The notes under the pieces: generated by a model
Told to the model about the DNA's origin: nothing
The model's input: only the letters and a program-made list of their open reading frames with translations
Databases searched by the model: none
Assembly (NCBI GenBank): GCA_029061465.1
Contig: JAIDRY010000202.1
Span: forward strand, 1 to 47,012
Reading direction: 5' to 3'
DNA: 47,012 bases
From: Clostridia bacterium
GTDB lineage: Bacteria > Bacillota > Clostridia > Christensenellales > Borkfalkiaceae
Part shown: positions 37,526 to 45,292 of the stretch, piece by piece
Numbering within the stretch: position 1 is the stretch's first letter
How the letters are laid out: each line of letters opens with the position of its first letter
Program-made: the position numbers and the translations under genes

Positions 37526-38747
37526 TCCTTTATGCGACCCCTACCTCGTACTTTCTAAAGTCTACGGCGGGGGCAAATTTTTAAAACAGTCTTTGGCTGA
37601 AACTGTGATAGAGCCGCTCAATAAACCGCGCACCGTAAAGATATGTTACGGCGTGCTTGAAAAGGATATTTATTTAGAGCATATTATAGTGGGTAATACG
37701 GAAAAGTCCCCCAAAAGCGCGGTAAAGCTCGTTTTAAAGATAGCACTGTATCTGCTCGAATTTATGCAAAAGCACGACTATATGGTTGTGGACTACGCCG
37801 TAGAGCTTACTAAAAAACTCGGCAAGGGCGGCGCGGCGGGCTTCGTAAACGCCTTTCTGCGCTCGTATAAAATCCCGCCCGTTCCCGCGGGCAGGGACGC
37901 TGAAATTTCAATTTCCGCAAGCACGCCTTTGTGGCTTGTCAAAAAACTCCGCCGTTCGTACAAGGACGAAGCGGCTGAAATTTTATCCGCGCCGTCAAAG
38001 GGAATATGCGTAAGATTCGTGCGCGGCGAAGAGGAATATTTAAAAAAGCCGCATATACAAACTCCATTCAAAGGCGCACACATATTCCACAGTTTCGTGC
38101 GCGACGGCGGCTTTTTCGAGGGTAACTATACTTTTCAATCGGTAGGCTCTATTGCAATCTGTAACGCCGTACAAGGTAGCGGAACGCTCCTTGACGCGTG
38201 TGCCGCCCCCGGCGGTAAATCCGTACTTTTATCCGATAAATTTCAAAGCGTGGTGTCGTGCGAACTGCACCCGCACAGGGTTGAACTTATAAAGTCGTAC
38301 TGCTCGCGGATGGGCGTAAAAAACGTAACAGCAATGCAAGCCGACAGCTCGGTATTTAATCCCGACTTCGAGGGCAGGTTCGACGCAGTGCTTTGCGACG
38401 CGCCGTGCTCGGGCACGGGGGTTATAAACGAAAATCCCGATATAAAACTTTTCAGAAAAGAAAGCGACATCGAGGAGCTTAAAAAAATCCAGCTTGCAAT
38501 TTTGAAAAACTGCGCAAGGTACGTAAAACAGGGCGGCACGCTGTACTACTCGACGTGCTCCGTCCTGCCTGAAGAAAACGACAGTTGCGCCTACGAATTT
38601 TTATTAGGCAATACTGAGTTCTCTCTTGCAATTCCCGATAGTCCGCTTGAACACCGCACAACAAAATTCGGCTTGCAGTTTCTGCCGCATATCTCTCTCG
38701 GCGCGGGTTTTTATTTAACGGCTTTTAAAAGGAGTAAAAATGTCTGA
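37518..38747 (+). CDS. rsmB: 16S rRNA m5C967 methyltransferase RsmB-like
   Basis: DACAAPGGKSVLL, CDAPCSGTGVI, YSTCSVLPEEN. Confidence 0.95.
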   Translation: MTNPLCDPYLVLSKVYGGGKFLKQSLAETVIEPLNKPRTVKICYGVLEKDIYLEHIIVGNTEKSPKSAVKLVLKIALYLLEFMQKHDYMVVDYAVELTKKLGKGGAAGFVNAFLRSYKIPPVPAGRDAEISISASTPLWLVKKLRRSYKDEAAEILSAPSKGICVRFVRGEEEYLKKPHIQTPFKGAHIFHSFVRDGGFFEGNYTFQSVGSIAICNAVQGSGTLLDACAAPGGKSVLLSDKFQSVVSCELHPHRVELIKSYCSRMGVKNVTAMQADSSVFNPDFEGRFDAVLCDAPCSGTGVINENPDIKLFRKESDIEELKKIQLAILKNCARYVKQGGTLYYSTCSVLPEENDSCAYEFLLGNTEFSLAIPDSPLEHRTTKFGLQFLPHISLGAGFYLTAFKRSKNV

Positions 38748-39711
38748 ACGCAAAAATTACATAAAAAGCTGTGAGGTATCCGAAGTTACCGAACTGACCT
38801 TGGGCGGCTATAAGCAGAAAGTTTTAATAGAGGGCAAAAGTAAAAATCTGCCCGTGGTAATTGTCTTGCACGGTGGTCCCGGTTCACCCGTTCCGTTTTC
38901 GGTGGGCTGCCGCGGACTGTTCCCCGAATGGACAAGTAAAGCCGTTATGGTTTTCTGGGACCAGGTCGGCTGCGGGGCGAACAACTGTAAAATAGACGAT
39001 AGTTTCAAAATAGAAAACTTCGTCGATATGACCCGCGACCTTGTAGCGGAAATAAAGGAGAGATTTCCCGAAAACAAGCTCTATCTTTTCGGTATAAGCT
39101 GGGGCAGCATATTAGCGCTCAAAACGGCTTTGAGAGTTCCTGAAAAACTTGACGGCGTATTTGTTTACGGTCACGTTTTAAAAAATCTTTTTTTCAATGA
39201 AGAAATCGCTTCCGCGTTTTCCTCCGCTCCGCACAAAGCAAGGCAGACCGTGCAAAAAATTCTTGAAACCGGAACGGATTGCGAATACGCCGTACTCGAT
39301 AAAAATCTTAAAGTTTTATACAAGCTTTTAAATAAGCATACCGACGCGTATTACAATAAAAATGCGAAGCCCGCGCCGATAGGCAAAATCGTGAAAGGTC
39401 TTTTGACCAGCCCCGATTATTCTTTTAAAGACTTTAAAGCCGTTATGAAAAACGGCTATGCGAATAACACAACTTTATGGCGCGAACTTTTAAATTTAGA
39501 CTTATCACCGCTTTTGTCGGAAGTACAAGTAAGATACTTAATATTGCAGGGCGATACCGATTACGTAACTTCAACCAAAACGGTTTTGGAAACGGTTGAA
39601 AACTGCAACAATAAAAACGTAACCGTAAAGGTTGTGAAAAATGCGGGGCATATGCCTTCCGCCGATGCTATGGAAGAGTGCTTCAACACTTTGGTACAAT
39701 TTATACAATGA
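38740..39711 (+). CDS. Alpha/beta hydrolase, proline iminopeptidase-like
   Basis: VVIVLHGGPGSP, WDQVGCG, GISWGSILAL, GHMP. Confidence 0.88.
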   Translation: MSERKNYIKSCEVSEVTELTLGGYKQKVLIEGKSKNLPVVIVLHGGPGSPVPFSVGCRGLFPEWTSKAVMVFWDQVGCGANNCKIDDSFKIENFVDMTRDLVAEIKERFPENKLYLFGISWGSILALKTALRVPEKLDGVFVYGHVLKNLFFNEEIASAFSSAPHKARQTVQKILETGTDCEYAVLDKNLKVLYKLLNKHTDAYYNKNAKPAPIGKIVKGLLTSPDYSFKDFKAVMKNGYANNTTLWRELLNLDLSPLLSEVQVRYLILQGDTDYVTSTKTVLETVENCNNKNVTVKVVKNAGHMPSADAMEECFNTLVQFIQ

Positions 39712-40751
39712 AAAAGATTTTACAGGATTTATCGTACGGTGAATTAGAAGAGCTTGTAATATCACTCGGCGAAAAAAAGTTCCGCGCACAGCAACTGTAT
39801 CAGGGAATAATGCGCGGCGAAAAAATTTCGAAAATAAACGTATCCGCCGAACTCCGTTCAAAGCTTTTGGAGGAGTACGAGGACGAGCCGGTGAAAATTA
39901 TCCAGACCTTTCACTCGTCGGACGGTACGGAAAAATACCTTTTCGCCCTTGCCGACGGAAACGTGATAGAGGGCGTGTTTATGCGCTACAAATACGGCAA
40001 CACTCAGTGTGTATCCACGCAGGTCGGGTGCAGAATGAGCTGTAAGTTCTGCGCAAGCACTTTAGGCGGACTTGTGCGCAATCTCTCTTCGGGTGAAATA
40101 CTCTGTCAGGTTCTGACCGTCGACGCGCTTCACTCCGCCGAGTTCACTCCGCGCGCTGTAACTAACGTCGTATTGATGGGCAGCGGCGAACCGCTCGACA
40201 ATTACGATAACGTGGTAAAATTTTTAAGGGCCGTTTCGGCGAAGGGTGGAATTAATATTTCACCCCGCAATATATCCCTTTCAACGTGCGGAATAGTGCC
40301 CAAAATATATTCCCTAGCGGACGAGGGCTTGCCTGTGAATTTAACCATTTCCCTGCATCAGACCACCGACGAGGGGCGCGCACGCACTATGCCTATTGCG
40401 AACAAATATAAGATTGCGGAAATTTTGAAAGCGTGCGAATACTACTTTGAAAAGACGGGCAGAAGGTATATTTTCGAGTACTCTTTAATCGCGGATGAAA
40501 ACTGCGACAAGGCTCACGCGGACGGACTTATTTCACTTTTAAAGGGCAGACCCTGCCACGTCAATCTGATAAGGCTCAACGAGGTAAAGGAGCGCACTTT
40601 GAAATCTATTGACGAAAAGGCCGCTTACCGCTTTTTGGGCTTACTTACAAAGGGCGGACTTTCCGCAACTCTGCGCAGACAGATAGGCGCGGATATAGGC
40701 GGCGCGTGCGGACAACTCCGCGCAAGCTACATTGAAAATAACGATAATTAA
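39708..40751 (+). CDS. rlmN: 23S rRNA/tRNA adenine-2 methyltransferase
   Basis: CRMSCKFCASTLGG radical SAM motif, VLMGSGEPLDN; ATG overlaps the upstream stop (ATGA). Confidence 0.96.
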   Translation: MKKILQDLSYGELEELVISLGEKKFRAQQLYQGIMRGEKISKINVSAELRSKLLEEYEDEPVKIIQTFHSSDGTEKYLFALADGNVIEGVFMRYKYGNTQCVSTQVGCRMSCKFCASTLGGLVRNLSSGEILCQVLTVDALHSAEFTPRAVTNVVLMGSGEPLDNYDNVVKFLRAVSAKGGINISPRNISLSTCGIVPKIYSLADEGLPVNLTISLHQTTDEGRARTMPIANKYKIAEILKACEYYFEKTGRRYIFEYSLIADENCDKAHADGLISLLKGRPCHVNLIRLNEVKERTLKSIDEKAAYRFLGLLTKGGLSATLRRQIGADIGGACGQLRASYIENNDN

Positions 40752-40761
40752 GGAAAAGCAT

Positions 40762-41427
40762 ATGATTACAAAAATAGCGCCGTCGATACTTTCGGCTGAC
40801 TTTTCGGCAATGGGTGAAACGGTTAAAAAACTTGAAAGCGCGGGTGCGGATTTGATACACTGCGACGTTATGGACGGCAGCTTTGTAGGTCCTATAACCT
40901 TCGGCGCGCAGATGATAAAAAATATCCGTTCCTTGACAAAGCTTCCGCTTGACGTTCATCTTATGATTGAACACCCCCAAACGCAGATTAAATTCTTTGC
41001 GGAAGCGGGCGCGGATATGATAACAGTCCACTACGGTGCGTGCGCAAAAATTTCTCCTACGTATCTTAAAGAAACGCTTGCACTTATCCGCTCATACGGT
41101 GTGAAGTGCGGCGCGGTGGTCAACCCCGACGTTCCCGTGGAAAATATCTTTCCGTATTTTCAAGAGTGTGATATGATACTTTTAATGTCGGTATTCCCCG
41201 GTTACGGCGGACAGAAGTTTATCCCCGAAGTTCTGGATAAAATAAAAAAGGCGCGCGCCTACGCAATTAAGATAGGGCGCCCCGATTTGGATATAGAAGT
41301 AGACGGAGGCGTTACGACAGACAACGCAAAAACGATAAGGGAGGCTGGGGCTAACATTCTCGTCGCGGGTTCTGCGGTGTTGGGCTCTCCCGATATGAAA
41401 GCGGCGATAGCCTCGCTCAAAGCTTAA
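40762..41427 (+). CDS. rpe: Ribulose-phosphate 3-epimerase
   Basis: IAPSILSADFSAMGE...HCDVMDGSFV...DVHLMIEHP; start corrected to ATG 40762. Confidence 0.97.
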   Translation: MITKIAPSILSADFSAMGETVKKLESAGADLIHCDVMDGSFVGPITFGAQMIKNIRSLTKLPLDVHLMIEHPQTQIKFFAEAGADMITVHYGACAKISPTYLKETLALIRSYGVKCGAVVNPDVPVENIFPYFQECDMILLMSVFPGYGGQKFIPEVLDKIKKARAYAIKIGRPDLDIEVDGGVTTDNAKTIREAGANILVAGSAVLGSPDMKAAIASLKA

Positions 41428-41482
41428 CCTTTTAACGCTCCCTAGCATACAATATAAGTAACAGCTTTAAAGGGGGTGCAGT

Positions 41483-41551
41483 ATGACGGTAATTTGCATT
41501 AAACCGCCTAAGCCTATAAGGAAAATTTTAAGACTTATTCTTCGCAAATGA
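41483..41551 (+). CDS. spoVM: 22-aa SpoVM-like peptide MTVICIKPPKPIRKILRLILRK
   Basis: AAAGGGGGTG SD; short basic amphipathic peptide with K-x-PK motif; position matches the B. subtilis rpe-thiN-spoVM-rpmB neighbourhood; ATGA overlap with the next gene. Confidence 0.65.
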   Translation: MTVICIKPPKPIRKILRLILRK

Positions 41552-42501
41552 AAATTATAAATTATACGGATATGCATTGCGACACCGTAACCGTCTGCGC
41601 GGACAGGGTAGCGGACTTGCGCGAAAACGGATTTCAGCTCGATTTAAAACGACTTAGTTCATCGGGCTGTGCCGCACAGTGTTTCGCAATTTTTACCAAG
41701 GGCGAAACCGCCCCGAAAGACTTTGAAAGATACCTCGCGTTCTACAAGCGTATGCTATTAGAGCACGGGGATTTGATTTTGTCAGTAGAAAATTACGGGG
41801 ATTTGGTAGCGGCGCAAAAATCAAATAAAGTCGGCGCTATACTCACCGTCGAAAACCTCGGCTTTATCGGTACGGATTTGGATAGGCTTAACGCCCTTGA
41901 AAAGAACGGGGTGTGCATGGCAAGCTTAGTCTGGAATTATGAAAACGCGCTTGCCCGCCCCAACCTCATTTTCGAGAACGATTTTCCCGCCTTTGAAAAG
42001 CGTGTAAATACGGGTTTGACGGATTTGGGGCGCGAGGCGGCGGAGCGGCTTGATAAGCTTAAAATTATAATCGATATTTCCCACCTTTCCGACGGCGGCG
42101 CGGACGAACTTTTAAACGGCAGAAAAATCCCGCTCGTCGCAAGCCACTCCAACGCGCAGGGGGCTTATAACGTTTCAAGAAATCTGACCGACGGACAAAT
42201 TAAAAAAATCGCCGACTGCGGAGGCGTAGTGGGTGTAAATTTCTGCTTTGATTTTCTGGGCGGAAGCGGCGGCTTTGAAAGCGTGTACAATCATATTTCC
42301 CATATTATAAACGTCGGCGGTGAAGACGTCGCGGCGCTTGGCTCCGACTTCGACGGCATACCGCTTTCTCCTCAGCTCGAAGACTGTACCCGTATGCAAG
42401 CCTTGTTCGAATATTTAAGCGGACGCGGCTTGCCCTTTAATACAATAGAAAAATTAGCCTATAAAAACTTCTTCCGAGTATTCAAAGAAATAAGGGGTTA
42501 A
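41548..42501 (+). CDS. Membrane (renal) dipeptidase family M19
   Basis: YTDMHCDTVTVC, VASHSNAQGAYNVSRNLTDGQI, ALGSDFDGIP. Confidence 0.93.
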   Translation: MKIINYTDMHCDTVTVCADRVADLRENGFQLDLKRLSSSGCAAQCFAIFTKGETAPKDFERYLAFYKRMLLEHGDLILSVENYGDLVAAQKSNKVGAILTVENLGFIGTDLDRLNALEKNGVCMASLVWNYENALARPNLIFENDFPAFEKRVNTGLTDLGREAAERLDKLKIIIDISHLSDGGADELLNGRKIPLVASHSNAQGAYNVSRNLTDGQIKKIADCGGVVGVNFCFDFLGGSGGFESVYNHISHIINVGGEDVAALGSDFDGIPLSPQLEDCTRMQALFEYLSGRGLPFNTIEKLAYKNFFRVFKEIRG

Positions 42502-42510
42502 AATAATAAA

Positions 42511-42542
42511 TAAAAAACGCAGGCAAAAAGCCTGCGTTTTTC
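42511..42542. terminator. Bidirectional terminator between dipeptidase and rpmB
   Basis: AAAAAACGCAGGC-AAAAA-GCCTGCGTTTTT. Confidence 0.85.
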
Positions 42543-42554
42543 AATGTGTATTGT

Positions 42555-42740
42555 TTACGCTCTTTCAACTGATTTAAGGCATCTCGTGCAAACGTAGCCT
42601 GTAACGGGCTTGCCGCCGTTTCCTACGTAAGTAACCTTCTGAACGTTAGCCTTAAACGTTCTTCTCGTTCTTCTTTTGGAGTGGCTCACGTTGTTACCCG
42701 TCGTCTGACCCTTTCCGCAGACCGTGCATACTCTCGACAT
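42555..42740 (-). CDS. rpmB: 50S ribosomal protein L28
   Basis: [29 protein letters not shown]. Confidence 0.97.
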   Translation of the reverse strand: MSRVCTVCGKGQTTGNNVSHSKRRTRRTFKANVQKVTYVGNGGKPVTGYVCTRCLKSVERA

Positions 42741-43008
42741 ATTAATACCTCCGTGGGATTTAAATCAAAATAAAGCCGCTCGCAGTCGGCTTAAACTAAT
42801 ATACCACGCACTTTAAAAAAAATCAATCGATTTTGCCTTTAAAGTTCTAATTTTTTATTAAAATCTCAAAATAATTTTTAAAGTTAGTTTTCAAAAATAA
42901 AAAAATAAGCTAAAATCATTAAAAAAACTTGCAAAATAATTTGACGTAAGTTATATTATTTGTAAGCCGCGTAATATAAATTGCGTAGCAAAATACGGAG
43001 AGTGCACA

Positions 43009-43359
43009 ATGTCGGTAAATACCAGCAACGTATACGGTAAAATTTCAATATCCGATTCCGCCATCGCAAAGGTGGCTAAAAATGCTGCGCTCGAATGTTA
43101 CGGAATAGTCGATACCGCTTCCCGCCGTTTATCCGAATCGCTTTCGGAGCTCATTAAAAAACAGCCCGACGGAAAGGGCGTAAAGGTAGTAACCGACGGC
43201 GACAGAATTTATATCGATATTAACGTAATAATCAAGTACGGCGTATCAATAAACGCCGTTGCGGAGTCCTTGAAAGAGGGCGTAAAATACAAAGTTGAAA
43301 AATTTACGGGTATGATAGTAGATACCGTAAACGTAAACATAATAGGGGTAAAGCTTTAA
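43009..43359 (+). CDS. Asp23/Gls24 (YloU) family protein
   Basis: GKISISDSAIAKVAKNAALECYGIV; rpmB-yloU-fakA synteny. Confidence 0.93.
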   Translation: MSVNTSNVYGKISISDSAIAKVAKNAALECYGIVDTASRRLSESLSELIKKQPDGKGVKVVTDGDRIYIDINVIIKYGVSINAVAESLKEGVKYKVEKFTGMIVDTVNVNIIGVKL

Positions 43360-43430
43360 GCTTTCCCCGTTTTTTCGTGTTACAATAATCGATACCCGCC
43401 TTTTACAAAAGGTGTTTTAAAAGAGGTCTT

Positions 43431-45086
43431 ATGCAGAAAACAGTCAACAGCACCGAATTCAGAAAGATGGTTGCAACCGGTGCCAGAATGCTTGAAATAA
43501 ACAGGGCTAAAGTGGACGCTTTAAACGTGTTCCCTGTTCCCGACGGCGACACGGGTACTAATATGTCGCTCACGTTACAGTCGGCAGTAAAGGAAATGAA
43601 CGGCTGTACTTCAAACCGTTTTCAGGAAATTTGCGACGCCGTTTCCAAGGGCGCGTTAAAGGGCGCGCGCGGAAATTCGGGCGTAATTTCTTCACAGATA
43701 TTCCGCGGCATCTGTTCGGTGATACGCGAAACCAAGGACTCGTTCGACACTAAAACGTTTGCAAAAGCAATGGAGTCCGGCTCCAAGGTTGCGTACGGCG
43801 CAGTGTCAATCCCCAAGGAAGGTACCATTCTTACGGTCGTCCGCTTGATGGCGGAAAGCGCTTCTAAGCTTGCAAGCAAGCATAAGGACTTTGTTCCTTT
43901 CCTCACGGCTTTAATAGAGGTCGGCGACGAAGCTTTGGCTAAAACCCCCGAGCTTTTACCCGTTTTGAAAAAGGCGGGCGTAGTTGATTCGGGCGGCGTA
44001 GGTCTAATGACGATTATGCGCGGCTTCCTTGCCGCACTCTCCGGTGAAGAGGGGGATTTGGGTGATATCCCCACCGAGGCTTCCGATAACAAAAAATCCG
44101 AGGACGACGTGTTCGGCGACAACTCCGATATAATCAACCTCGACCTCGGCGAGATAGAGTTCGCGTACTGCACCGAGTTCTTCGTAATAAACATAAAGCC
44201 CATGACCACGCTTGCCGATATAGACAAGCTCAAAGAAAAGCTTATGTCTATCGGCGACAGCGTTATCTGTATAGGCGATTTGGAGCTTATAAAGGTCCAC
44301 GTGCATACCAACACCCCCGGCGTTGCGCTTACTATGGCGTTAGAGCTCGGCGAGCTTGACAGAATAAAGATTGAAAATATGCTCGAAGAGAACCGTGCGT
44401 TAAAGGCAAAGCTCGAAGCCGAGAAGAAGGATATGGGTATGCTTGCTATCTGCGCGGGCAAGGGACTTGAAGAAATATTCAAGGACTTGATGTGCGACAG
44501 AGTTATCGAGGGCGGACAGACTATGAACCCCTCCGCGCAGGATATCGCGGACGCCGTTCAGAAAATCAACGCGGCAAACGTATTCGTGTTTCCCAACAAC
44601 TCCAACGTAATTTTGGCGGCTGAACAGGCAAAGGGGCTTGTAAATAACCGCACCATACACGTTATTCCCACCAAAAATGTGCCGCAGGGCTTTGCCGCCG
44701 CGCTTGCGTTCAATCCCGAAGCGTCCGTGCCCGAAAACAAGACGAATATGACGCACTCGATAGATAACGTAGCGTCGGGGCTTGTAACCTATGCCGTAAG
44801 GGAAACTACGATGAACGGCTTTAAGCTCAAAGAGGGCGATATAATAGGTCTCGATAACAAGCGCATTCTTGCCAAGAGCGACAATATCGACGACGCGTGC
44901 ATAAAGCTCGTCAAAGCGTTGAAGAACGACGACCACGAGATGATAACTCTCTATTACGGCGAAGGCATAACGGAAGAGCAGGCGGAAGCGCTTGCGGGTA
45001 AGCTTTCCGAAGTATATCCCGACTGCGACGTGGATTTCCACTTCGGCGGACAGCCCGTGTATTATTACATGGTAAGTTTAGAGTAA
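43431..45086 (+). CDS. fakA: DAK domain fatty acid kinase subunit FakA-like (YloV)
   Basis: NVFPVPDGDTGTNMSLT, GARGNSGVI; synteny. Confidence 0.94.
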   Translation: MQKTVNSTEFRKMVATGARMLEINRAKVDALNVFPVPDGDTGTNMSLTLQSAVKEMNGCTSNRFQEICDAVSKGALKGARGNSGVISSQIFRGICSVIRETKDSFDTKTFAKAMESGSKVAYGAVSIPKEGTILTVVRLMAESASKLASKHKDFVPFLTALIEVGDEALAKTPELLPVLKKAGVVDSGGVGLMTIMRGFLAALSGEEGDLGDIPTEASDNKKSEDDVFGDNSDIINLDLGEIEFAYCTEFFVINIKPMTTLADIDKLKEKLMSIGDSVICIGDLELIKVHVHTNTPGVALTMALELGELDRIKIENMLEENRALKAKLEAEKKDMGMLAICAGKGLEEIFKDLMCDRVIEGGQTMNPSAQDIADAVQKINAANVFVFPNNSNVILAAEQAKGLVNNRTIHVIPTKNVPQGFAAALAFNPEASVPENKTNMTHSIDNVASGLVTYAVRETTMNGFKLKEGDIIGLDNKRILAKSDNIDDACIKLVKALKNDDHEMITLYYGEGITEEQAEALAGKLSEVYPDCDVDFHFGGQPVYYYMVSLE

Positions 45087-45110
45087 TTTTAAAAATTTAA
45101 ATAATTAACG

Positions 45111-45288
45111 GCGCGCCCCAAAACCACGCTTTTGGGGCGCGCACTCAATTTGCGCATACTTGCGGCTTACTGGAAGGGAATTGGCGCAATTATATATTTG
45201 TGTGCCCTTAATATTGCGCCAAGGGAAACTTAGTTTCCCAAATCACGAAAAATCGTAGGCGCAGAATAGCCGAGATTTTTGTGAATAG
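45111..45288 (+). ncRNA. Structured intergenic RNA motif, copy C (upstream of recG)
   Basis: Same architecture and conserved loops as 19281-19461 and 32121-32293. Confidence 0.75.
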
Positions 45289-45292
45289 TAAT

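Noticed and set aside
43622-44482. 286-aa reverse ORF inside fakA
   Set aside because: Ser/Ile-rich antisense translation of a conserved gene.
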